Below, one piece after another: positions 27,427 to 35,844 of a stretch of DNA of 64,000 nucleotides; position 1 is the first letter of the stretch; each line of letters starts with the position of its first letter. Source of the stretch: DATFNI01 sp963712305 (GTDB lineage: Bacteria; Bacteroidota; Rhodothermia; Balneolales; DATFMH01); the NCBI GenBank assembly GCA_963712305.1, contig CAVQHI010000004.1:1-64000 (forward strand), written 5' to 3'. A program made the position numbers and the translations under genes. The notes under the pieces were generated by a model. It was not told the DNA's origin. It searched no databases and saw only the letters and a list, made by a program, of their open reading frames with translations.

Positions 27427-27620
27427 TTAATAGCCTTCCCTGTTAAAAGTAAAATCCAGGTCTTCTGATAAGCGATAATCATGAAAGTAGATTTTTCGTA
27501 ATACTGTTCCTCTCTTGAAAATGAGCCGTCCTCTTAAATATTCGTTATTTGATATCCCCTTCAGAACCCATCCTATTACATAGTCTTTCTCAATTTGGGT
27601 ATCTCTCACCCCAAGCTTGT
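27427..27620 (-). pseudogene. AbiEii/AbiGii toxin remnant
   Basis: Encodes QIEKDYVIGWVLKGI, EYLRGRLIFKRGTVLRK and DYRLSEDLDFTFN, the N-terminal nucleotidyltransferase part of AbiEii (type IV toxin). The glycine of the GG motif is changed to Arg and the gene ends after about 64 codons instead of about 280. Inactive remnant. Confidence 0.75.
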
Positions 27621-27712
27621 TTGCCCCGATCTATCGGGGTTGTACTTCACCAGGTTGAATCATAATTACGTGGTTATAGCTGCTATGGCGGATTCTATTC
27701 CGATATTATCGA

Positions 27713-28200
27713 TCACTTTCCATTGGGGATGATGCTTACCCTTTTTGGTAGTGAAGGATCCAGCAGAGTATACGAGCTGCTGATTTTTTTGCTCATTTCC
27801 TTTCGCAGTTTGTTCAGCCCACCCAAGTTTTGCAGGATGAACCCCAAACGCTTATAAACGGACTGTGAATCAAATTTGTCGAGATAGTCAAATAGTTTGT
27901 CCGGTTTTATCTTGTTTATGATCCGGTCAACAGCCTTGATTATTTCGGTTATGCCATTGGCTTTGTCGGGCATGTATAAGCAATCAAGGATCGTCTTTTC
28001 AAGGTCGCTGCAATAGACTTTATGATATTCATCGATCCAGGTTTTCTCATACCCCAAAAACGATTACTCATCGTAATAAACTCAAATCGTACCTTTTTTA
28101 AGGTCCGGTATTTGGGGACCATTTGTTTTTCGGTTACGATCTGCTCGGTTAAGGAAGGCTGGGTAATGAGTTCGTATCACTTGATAACCGCCGAGCGGTA
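27713..28200 (-). pseudogene. AbiEi antitoxin remnant
   Basis: An open stretch (27713-28057) reads YEKTWIDEYHKVYCSDLEKT and ILDCLYMPDKANGI, the C-terminal AbiEi signature. Upstream, another frame continues with LTEQIVTEKQMVPKY and KKVRFEFITMSNRF, so the gene is frameshifted near 28057-28070. Directly precedes the toxin remnant, as in AbiE operons. Confidence 0.7.
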
Positions 28201-28242
28201 ACCAGATCACTGTCGCTCAGGATTCAAACTGCATCTCCCCGT

Positions 28243-29085
28243 GTAAAAATTCCATTCAGGTACGATTGAGAGTTTAAACTTCACGTTTATTGACGATGGA
28301 AAGATCTAGTCTTAATTCCATTCAGGTACGATTGAGAGCCTTATCATCAGTGCAAAGTCTTAATTCCATTCAGGTACGATTGAGAGAGCATGAGATCTAG
28401 TCAAGTAATAATGAATCCTTAATCACTAAGTCTTAATTCCATTCAGGTACGATTGAGAGTCTTTATCCGTTGGTACCATTGTAGTTCTACGGAGTAGCGT
28501 CTTAATTCCATTCAGGTACGATTGAGAGAGAGTAAATTACAAGGTAGATAAATCCTTCAATCATAAACAAGTCTTAATTCCATTCAGGTACGATTGAGAG
28601 ACATTAAGAATCGAGTATGCAATAAAGAGTCTTAATTCCATTCAGGTACGATTGAGAGAGTTGCAATACATAGTATCAATGAGCTTAATTCCATTCAGGT
28701 ACGATTGAGAGGGTACAAGTACCTGGTAGTCTTAATTCCATTCAGGTACGATTGAGAGGCCGCCTATATCTGAAATCATATTCTTAACCAAAAATGAGAT
28801 TAAAAGGTCTTAATTCCATTCAGGTACGATTGAGAGTGATCTCAAATGACAGTAACGGACTTGAGTCTTAATTCCATTCAGGTACGATTGAGAGTCACAA
28901 AATAAGTCAAACTACATTAACATATAATAACTATCAAAGTCTTAATTCCATTCAGGTACGATTGAGAGAAGATAAGCATGACATACAATTATTAGGTCTT
29001 AATTCCATTTAGGTACGATTGAGAGTCAATAAACGATTAATACATTAGATATAAAGTCTTAATTCCATTCAGGTACGATTGAGAG
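28243..29085 (-). CRISPR. CRISPR array: 14 repeats of 30 bp, 13 spacers of 17-48 bp
   Basis: Repeat (plus strand) begins GTCTTAATTCC and ends GGTACGATTGAGAG; repeat starts at 28243, 28309, 28357, 28430, 28499, 28571, 28629, 28682, 28729, 28807, 28865, 28939, 28996 and 29056. Spacer lengths are 36, 18, 43, 39, 42, 28, 23, 17, 48, 28, 44, 27 and 30. Read on the minus strand the repeat has the common TCGTACCT core and ends ATTAAGAC, close to the ATTGAAAC 5' handle of type I-B/III systems, so transcription is probably leftward from the cas2 side. The degenerate repeat at 28243 (three changes) fits the far end. One repeat (28996) carries C to T. Confidence 0.95.
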
Positions 29086-29464
29086 CCTGTGTTTGCCGTA
29101 AAAATAGTACTTCAAAAAGCTTCAAAAAGCAATTTTTTTTCGTTGCAGGTTAAGGGGCATCTGTACGGGTAAATCGCCTGCCGGTCATTTGTTATGTACT
29201 TATCCATAATCATCTGGAGGACAGTTTCTTACGCCCATTGTCCTTTAATCATCCCGTACAGATCGCAAAAACGCCCTCCAGACAGCACCGAAGACATTTT
29301 TTATAGCTCCTATGATATCTGCCGTTTGTTATTCATCTGTTTCTGTGTCTCGTACAGATCCCTTTCCAAAAACAGGCATTTATGAGCCTTCTGACCCGGC
29401 TCACCTAACGTTTATCCGGACTAACTCATATAAACCTGTCCGTTTCAGATAAGTCGTCTTGTTC
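29086..29464 (-). promoter_or_regulatory. probable CRISPR leader region
   Basis: 379 bases without a convincing gene between the array and cas2. Next to the first repeat there is an AT-rich stretch with a 10-base tandem repeat (CTTCAAAAAG at 29110 and 29120) and a T8 run. Three copies of a CGTACAGAT word lie at 29159-29169 (inverted), 29253-29263 and 29350-29359, about 95 bases apart. Leader identity is inferred from position and repeat orientation. Confidence 0.5.
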
Positions 29465-29824
29465 TTAAAACCGAAACTTAAAGGCTCCCTGCTTACCACC
29501 CGTAAGGCTCTGTGATGACTTGTTTTTTTGCTTTTTGCCGGTTCGGGTCGAATTAGTAGCGGCAAATCCGTTTTTCTGCACTTCAGCAGCTTTCCCTGTC
29601 ATCCATTCCTCGATCTGGTCTGCCCGGTTTGTTTTAAAAATGATAATGGAATCCTCTTCCGGATTGATCAGGTTCCGGAGACCATGCTGCATAACCCGCA
29701 ATTGGGTGGTGGTCAGGAACCCGCTGAAAACCGACCGTTGCCGGTGTCCCAGCCACTGGCGCATATATTTCATCACCTTACTACATCGCTTTACATTTAC
29801 ATCGTAGGTTACAACAACAAACAT
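29465..29824 (-). CDS. cas2: Cas2, with C-terminal extension
   Basis: Integrase subunit of spacer acquisition. The start at 29824 (MFVVVTYDVNVKRCSKVMKY) is chosen because AAGGAAG precedes it and it leaves 7 bases to cas1; an upstream ATG at 29857 would overlap cas1. Core ferredoxin fold: VVVTYDVN (metal Asp), QRSVFSGFLTTTQL and DSIIIFKT. About 119 residues: the last 30 are a basic Lys/Gln/Ser tail beyond normal Cas2. Confidence 0.92.
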   Translation of the reverse strand: MFVVVTYDVNVKRCSKVMKYMRQWLGHRQRSVFSGFLTTTQLRVMQHGLRNLINPEEDSIIIFKTNRADQIEEWMTGKAAEVQKNGFAATNSTRTGKKQKNKSSQSLTGGKQGAFKFRF

Positions 29825-29831
29825 ATCTTCC

Positions 29832-30791
29832 TTACCACCAAATTTTAAAGGGCTCATACTCTATTTCGTTCAGGATGTGCTTAATCAGTTTGTAACATTC
29901 CAGTCGAATCAGATACCGGTAGCTGACCGACTTATTCAGATCTCTGTGATGAACTGTTGTTCGCAACCGGTGCTCAAATGCCCGGATGACCCTCATGCGT
30001 CCTTCGGGAGTCAGAACACATCGATTGAGGTTGCTCTCGAAGTCTTTTTCTTTAATCCACGACCGGCTGATCATCTCAAGCAACAGAGGTTCAACCAGCA
30101 AAGGACGGAAGATCTCGGCCAGATCATAAGCTAAGGGATATCGTTTCCTGCCCGGTTCATGAATAAAACCGATCTCCGGGGTGATCTGGGTACGATAACA
30201 CTCACTCAATATCGTTGTGTACAGCATACTGTTCAGAAAGGAGATGATGGCATTGGCGGGATTAGCTGGCGGATGATAAGTCCGCTCCCTCATCTTAAAG
30301 GGCTCCTGTAACTGTTCATCAAGATGGAGATAGTACCACTTACGCAACGCTCCTTCCAGGCCCATCAACCCTTCTATGGAGTCGACCTCATCGAAATTCG
30401 ATTGTAGATTATCCCAGGTTTTCAGGTAATCCGGGGCAACTTTCTTTCGCCTGACGGCCCTTGCCATACCACTTCGCATGTTATGGAAAGCACCGGTAAG
30501 TATCCCGGTTGCAAGTGCCAGCCGTTTCTGTTCATTCCAATACATGCGGTACTGGCCGGCATGAATACGCCCGTTAGGCATCGGCTCGCGGGAGAGATAG
30601 GTACCGCTGTAGTATCCGTAATAGTTGTAGAGATGCAACGGGATCCCTTTCCGGGACAAAAATTGGAGTAAGGCCGTATTCAGGTCAATGGGAGCATATA
30701 CATGAATATCGGCAATTCGCTCTATGGGCAGCCAGGCCGGGGTAGCTTCCCACCATATCTCTTCTTCGTGCAACGGATATTCTCCGATCAT
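29832..30791 (-). CDS. cas1: Cas1 integrase (N-terminus uncertain)
   Basis: 319 residues. Catalytic parts are visible: Glu in MGLEGALRKWYY, His in GFIHEPGRKRYPLAYDLAE with the following Asp/Glu, and the family pattern IPLHLYNYYGYYSGTYLSRE. It resembles Cas1 of type I-B/III modules. The usual first strands of Cas1 are not seen in this frame before WLPIERIADIHVYAP; traces such as MKRENNTCILF occur in another frame at 30876. The 5' end may therefore be frameshifted, or the N-terminus is unusual. Confidence 0.88.
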   Translation of the reverse strand: MIGEYPLHEEEIWWEATPAWLPIERIADIHVYAPIDLNTALLQFLSRKGIPLHLYNYYGYYSGTYLSREPMPNGRIHAGQYRMYWNEQKRLALATGILTGAFHNMRSGMARAVRRKKVAPDYLKTWDNLQSNFDEVDSIEGLMGLEGALRKWYYLHLDEQLQEPFKMRERTYHPPANPANAIISFLNSMLYTTILSECYRTQITPEIGFIHEPGRKRYPLAYDLAEIFRPLLVEPLLLEMISRSWIKEKDFESNLNRCVLTPEGRMRVIRAFEHRLRTTVHHRDLNKSVSYRYLIRLECYKLIKHILNEIEYEPFKIWW

Positions 30792-30906
30792 CTCCCGGGC
30801 AATATCAGCCCCGGATGCGGATTCCCCTGTTGCTTCTCGTGCGGAACAAGATGCAGGTATTGTTCTCCCGCTTCATAATGACTGGTTCTACAAGATACGG
30901 ATAGTT

Positions 30907-31611
30907 TCATTGGTCTGTTTCCTTTATGGTTGGTACGGCCTGCTCCTCCCTTTCAGCGTGACCGATATTACAATAATCGTAATAATGGCATTCCTGACAG
31001 GCCGGATGGCCGGCAGCAAATGGTTTCGGCGAGGATTTTCATTCCATCAATTCTGATCCCAGTACGGATATGATCCGTTCCATCTGATCATACTCGGATG
31101 TATCGGGCGGTTCGACCCGTACAGCAACGACCTGATCTTCAAGTAAACGGCATCGAATCGTAACCGAACGAATGGGCCAGTTAAGTGAAGCGTCTTTCCA
31201 TTGTACCGGATACCAGAGTTGAATTTGCACTCCTGTAATCGCAAATACTCTCATAGCCCGATACAGGCTCCAGACCTGGTAAATATGTGTGGCATGGGGT
31301 CTGCCCGTTTTATACTCGATGGCCACGGCCTCATCCGGAAACCAGGCATCCAGACGATCACCTGTAGGAAGCGGAACTTCAAATTGCCATCCCTCCCACC
31401 ACGGGGCATATTCCTGTTCTTTGTCAGCCAGGTACAGCATTTTCAGTTGTAATGATGGATGTTCGAATACCCGTTGTTCCCACACATATACCCCCTGTTC
31501 AGACAACCACAGACGACGGCGGCAGCCTATACCCTCTGCCACTAAAGAAGCGGTAAGCCAAGGCTCTTTTCTCAGCCGTTCAGGTAGCAGTAACCCTGTA
31601 ACTATCTTCAT
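30907..31611 (-). pseudogene. cas4: Cas4 nuclease with in-frame TGA
   Basis: RecB-like nuclease that trims prespacers. One frame from 31611 shows the first Cys (CRRRLWL), GDRLDAWFPDEAVAIEYKTG (Asp and Glu-x-Lys active site) and QVWSLYRAM. TGA at 31039-31041 stops it after 190 codons. The same frame then continues with HPACQECHYYDYCN, the three C-terminal Cys that complete the Fe-S cluster, and ends at 30907. Without readthrough the cluster is lost. Confidence 0.85.
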
Positions 31612-31627
31612 GATAAATGGTTATTTG

Positions 31628-32363
31628 TTAAATAGATGTTGTATCCCAGTATTCCAGACGGATTCCGGTTCGGACAAAGAAGGTCATCCAAAACCGATGC
31701 GCCCAGTCGGCCTCCTCCGCATTTCCATATCCCGAACCACCGGATGGCAAATAGACCATCGTTTGCAGCCCGATCTCATCATTTCGTGGAGTCCTGTTGA
31801 ATTCATTGCAATCCGGTTTGCGAGGGTATCAGGACTGACCACACGGTAACAGCGTTGAAAATTCACGGTTTGTCCCTCCTGCCACATGTCGCTGAAAATA
31901 ACCAGCCGAACCGGATGGTGTAGTTCATCTGTCAACTGAACGGCGCGGCGGATAAATCCAAGAACGTCTGTGCCGTTGCCGGTACTGCCAAAATGCAGCG
32001 TAAGCAGTGAATCCAGTTGGTGACGAAGCTGCGAACGCTGCCTGTCAATGGCAAGATCTGCCCTACGCCCGTGTTCGTTTGATTGTAATCGTGCGTCCAC
32101 CAGATAACCGGCAGTAGCAGTGTTACGGTGTATGCGGTAAGCACTAACAACCGTTGTCCGGCTTGAAGGCGTGTGACCATCCCATCGAGTGTGCGCCGGA
32201 TGTATTCACGCCGCTCTGCCGTAACACTTCCGCTATAATCTATGCCCGCCAGAACAACTGTTGATGCATCATTAAGGCCTCCATCCGAACAAGCTGATAA
32301 TTGTGTGAAACACAACATAGCGATAATCAAATATGAGAGTATTCTGGCAGTCATGATTGCCAC
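31628..32363 (-). pseudogene. vWA-domain lipoprotein with two frameshifts
   Basis: Starts with a lipoprotein signal (MLCFTQLSACSDGG) and a MIDAS motif (VVLAGIDYSGSV, Asp-x-Ser-x-Ser). It breaks near 32110, continues in another frame with NGTDVLGFIRRAVQL and VRLVIFSDMWQEG, breaks again near 31780 and ends with EEADWAHRFWMTFFVRTGI to TAA at 31628. Reassembled, it would be about 240 residues: a periplasm-facing von Willebrand A domain. Not a known Cas gene. Confidence 0.7.
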
Positions 32364-32391
32364 CTGTCCTTTAGTTAGTCACATTCTGTTA

Positions 32392-33480
32392 TTAGTGTTG
32401 ATGATCATTCCGCTGCATCAGTCGCTGCAAATCTTCACGGAAAAACCGGTCAACCATGCTCCGGGTACCCCTGATGCTGTAAGTATCATTCCCATGATCC
32501 CCGCCTTCCGGATCATTAGATTCCGGGCGATCATGATTATTATTGCCTGAATCCAACCATCCGGCTTCAACTTCAGCACGAACCTGTGTGAAATACGCCT
32601 CATCCGATTCGGTTATCCATTCCTGTTCTCTGCAGATGGCTTCATGCCTCGCCCGAAGCTCCGACCAGTCATCCTGCAAACCCGACCACTCCCGCTCGAT
32701 CTGATACAGTTGACGTTGCCTTGCACGTAGACCGATTAACTCACGAAAGGGAAAACAACGACGGCACCCCCCAACAGATAGAACAAGCTAAAGACGATTA
32801 ATAAGATATTGGCCTGATCCGGGTGAGTTATGAGGTATCCCGAAAAAGCTTTGATCACCGGTCCATGCCAGAACTGTTGTCCTGAAAGCACCGAGATAGC
32901 TAAACAAAAGGATGCCTATTGTAAGAATTACCACGAACAAACCGGTATAAATGACACCGGTCCAACGGCTTCTGTTTTCACTCGATAAAAACGGTCGAAT
33001 CATCAATGGACCCAAGAACACATCCAGCGAAGCGATGACCGCCGTTAATCCCAGGGCCGTTATCCATCCTTCAAGACCATCCAGATTGATCTCATAGACC
33101 AGGGTTGCATAGCTGAAAACAGTCTCGGATGCGAGCAATACCACCATCAGAACAAAACCGAACAACAGTTCGAAGTACGTAACCCGCTGAACCGCGAGGT
33201 TACTTTCAAGGGTGTCCATACGATGGCGTCTTCGTACGATCAGACTGTCGAGTGCAGATAATTGCTCTTCAACACGTACCCTCTCGGCGGCAAGATGAAT
33301 ACGATGCTGCAACCGGTTGGCATTTGAGTGCCCATCGGCCCAGCGGTGCAGCTCGTCACGCGTGAGTCCTAAAGTCCCGGCTTCTTCGCCTAACCGGTGA
33401 AAGGTATATTGTTCATCCGGTTGCTCAGGTATCGGATCTGATGGGTGCCGCAACAGATTATGCAATATCTGGTTTGTCAT
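32392..33480 (-). pseudogene. multi-span membrane protein with coiled coil, two frameshifts
   Basis: N-terminal 230 codons (32788-33480) hold a helical region with heptads (RVRVEEQLSALDSLIVRR) and three membrane helices (ELLFGFVLMVVLLASETVF, GLTAVIASLDVFLGPLM, GVIYTGLFVVILTIGILL). After the stop at 32788 another frame gives a fourth helix (ILLIVFSLFYLLGGAVVV), and a third frame gives ELIGLRARQRQLYQIEREW and an acidic C-terminus to 32392. Two indels near 32800 and 32735 explain this. Family unknown; neighbour of a similar intact gene. Confidence 0.62.
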
Positions 33481-33499
33481 AACATTCTCCTGTAATTAT

Positions 33500-34423
33500 T
33501 CAGTTAAAGCCATTTGAAAATGGGACACCGGACAAGTCTGACGTTGGGACATCTCTCGACTCATCATCCAGGATATTTCGCATGGTGGTACCACGTCGCC
33601 AGATGCCGTACAACTGCTGCTGGCTGATATTCCACCTGTTGCGGATTATCAGGCCTCTCTGTTCCCTGCTGTGCCTGTAACGGTTATGCAAAACCTGCAA
33701 CCGCCTTAGCCGTCCGGCCTGAACTGTCCGGCATAGCCTTGTTGTGATCAATCGTAACAGGAGCATTACGCGTCTGCTTACCGGTGGTATTCCCATCCTG
33801 ACTTGCCGGTTCATCCAACGACGAATACCGGCTATAGCCAACAGAAACGGGATACCCGAGACAGCAAGTCTCAAAATGTCATGCCAGGTTCGGTGGTTCA
33901 ACCAACCATCGGCTACCAACCAAAGTGTAAGACCTAACATCAACAGCATATATGGGGAAACGGACAATGAGGTAGTCTCATCAATTGAGGATCTCTGCCA
34001 GACAATCAGTGTAATGACCGAGCCGGCAACAACCAGAACAGCAAGCGGCCAGAGAGTTATCGTCATCCAATAGGTTAACAAGGTGTATCCAAACACCAGG
34101 CTGATTGCCAGTCCGGCCAGCACCAGCAAGCCGTAAAATGATCCAAATCGGGGATATTCGGAAACAGAACGTTCCACTTCTTGCAGTCTGGCGGTAACCA
34201 TTGATACGCGCTGTTCCATTTGTTGAATACGCAAAACTGCCAGACGCTCCCGCCTTGCAAGCCGCGTATATTCGCGGTCTTCTGTCAGCATACTCTCATA
34301 GGAGGTCCTGTTAAACATGCGCTCGCTCGCCTCATCCCAGCTCATCCCATAAAGACCGGCCCAGGCTGAAAGGTCCTCGGCTTCCGCCTGCCGGTTATCG
34401 CCGAAGTTTATATACTCTGTCAT
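33500..34423 (-). CDS. membrane protein with coiled coil and five to six helices
   Basis: 307 residues from the ATG at 34423, chosen because GGAGG lies 8 bases upstream. A coiled coil (about 40-90, RLAVLRIQQMEQRVSMVTAR) is followed by membrane helices (YGLLVLAGLAISLVFGY, LWPLAVLVVAGSVITLIVW, PYMLLMLGLTLWLVADGW, AVSGIPFLLAIAGI) and a basic Arg-rich C-terminal half. Layout mirrors the broken gene at 32392-33480, so both may belong to one membrane complex with the vWA lipoprotein. No family identified. Confidence 0.6.
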   Translation of the reverse strand: MTEYINFGDNRQAEAEDLSAWAGLYGMSWDEASERMFNRTSYESMLTEDREYTRLARRERLAVLRIQQMEQRVSMVTARLQEVERSVSEYPRFGSFYGLLVLAGLAISLVFGYTLLTYWMTITLWPLAVLVVAGSVITLIVWQRSSIDETTSLSVSPYMLLMLGLTLWLVADGWLNHRTWHDILRLAVSGIPFLLAIAGIRRWMNRQVRMGIPPVSRRVMLLLRLITTRLCRTVQAGRLRRLQVLHNRYRHSREQRGLIIRNRWNISQQQLYGIWRRGTTMRNILDDESRDVPTSDLSGVPFSNGFN

Positions 34424-34614
34424 GTTGATGCCTCCATTGTTTATACGTGGATAAATCAGGGACCGGCTTGTTTCCACCGGTCCCTTTGCGCCTCTCCCAA
34501 ACCCCGTCATTCCTCATGATGACAGGGGAGAGCATGTTCCCTCTATCCGGATGTTGTGCGATTGAATATATCACTCTTCTATCCGCATCCGTGAAAGAGT
34601 AACGTTACGGAACG

Positions 34615-35211
34615 TTACTTCTCACTCGTTCCAAAGGTGATATCCTGCGACGTTTCTGCATGCAAATCACGACAGCGTCGAATGCACTCCACATCCTTCC
34701 AGCGTTGATTAGTGATCCAAACCCTTATATTCTGGTCGATCAAATGATGGCGGATTCCCCACTGCAGCGCATCCATAACCTGCCTGTGTACAAGCAATGT
34801 TAACACCGTCCTGCGGTATAAAGGGATGATTGAATGGAACGTAATACCAGTTCTTTGTGGTACCGGATACGCATCCCAGAATAACGCAGCCTCTTCTGGT
34901 CCGACAAATAGCAGTTTGCGAAACTGTTCGGTTACTTCCATGAGGTCGGGTATAAACTTATCAGCGGGCCCCCGGAAGCGGGCAAAGCCACGGTCAACCA
35001 GGTCCTGCAGGCTGGCGCGCGGCCAGCTCTTCATTGCCTGTGCATACTTCCAGATCGAGGCTATTGCCGGCCCTTCCCGGGGGAAAACACGATCGCCATC
35101 ACCATCCGTTTCCAGTGAATCGGCATAAAGGATATACAAAAACATGAACTGTTCGTTGGTCAGCTGATGCTCAACCAGAAAATCAATATATCTGTGATGA
35201 TTTTGGAACAT
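34615..35211 (-). CDS. hypothetical protein, 198 residues
   Basis: Soluble, with an N-terminal part that looks like a winged-helix start (HQLTNEQFMFLYILYADSLE, RASLQDLVDRGFARFRG) and a second alpha-rich half (FVGPEEAALFWDAYPVPQRTG). Could be a replication or regulatory protein of the element; I cannot assign a family. Same strand as the membrane-protein genes. Confidence 0.5.
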   Translation of the reverse strand: MFQNHHRYIDFLVEHQLTNEQFMFLYILYADSLETDGDGDRVFPREGPAIASIWKYAQAMKSWPRASLQDLVDRGFARFRGPADKFIPDLMEVTEQFRKLLFVGPEEAALFWDAYPVPQRTGITFHSIIPLYRRTVLTLLVHRQVMDALQWGIRHHLIDQNIRVWITNQRWKDVECIRRCRDLHAETSQDITFGTSEK

Positions 35212-35344
35212 GAAACCTTCTCCTTTGGATTGTGAATATGATGATAAACTGAAATCTACACTTTGCCTGGAATAGCCTGGCTTTTCGTATCATTACGAGC
35301 AGTTACGATACCTAACGCTTCTCATCAAAGCCTCGCAAAGAAAT

Positions 35345-35644
35345 TCAAAACAGCTTCTTTGACTTACGGCGTATCTTTGAGGCAGCCCTGTCGGACCGGT
35401 ATGCTGTAATGACAGCAAATCCACAATCCGGTGCCTGATGCACCACTACCGTCAGGTTTCGCAAACGATCCTGTTGCTGTGGCGGCATAGAGGCGGGCAA
35501 ATCCTTATTTCGAATGACATAGAACTGATACCCCTGTCTGTAGTAACAGGTTCCATATTGCAGGGTTTGTCTGATCATATCTCGCGCGATCCCACGCTGA
35601 CTCATTCTGCGTCGGGCATGGTCGGTATATACTATTGATGTCAT
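35345..35644 (-). CDS. DUF4258-domain protein
   Basis: 99 residues with the DUF4258 pattern YTDHARRRMSQRGIARDMI and RNLTVVVHQAPDCGFAVITAY, a small RelE-like beta fold with a basic C-terminus. Members are common on plasmids and islands; whether it is a toxin is unknown and no antitoxin is evident beside it. Confidence 0.7.
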   Translation of the reverse strand: MTSIVYTDHARRRMSQRGIARDMIRQTLQYGTCYYRQGYQFYVIRNKDLPASMPPQQQDRLRNLTVVVHQAPDCGFAVITAYRSDRAASKIRRKSKKLF

Positions 35645-35844
35645 AGTGTCGAAATTCTTTCTTTTTCTTCAGATCTAAACATCCATTCCGGATGTTCACA
35701 CCCGCTTTTCGGAGTGTGGTTTGAATATGAAAAGAAAGTTTCGTGCAGAGGGAAGTCGTCACGTTACGAGGCATAACGATGACAATTGGAGTGAGCTAAA
35801 ATTTATGGATACAAAACAATGTTAGGGAATTGTCTGAACCCAAA

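Noticed and set aside
28243..29085. Array transcribed rightward with leader at 28200
   Set aside because: The degenerate repeat is on the left, the ATTAAGAC handle reads on the minus strand, and the cas genes lie on the right and run leftward.
35345..35644. DUF4258 gene as a toxin-antitoxin pair
   Set aside because: No small partner gene in frame next to it; fold similarity alone does not show toxicity.
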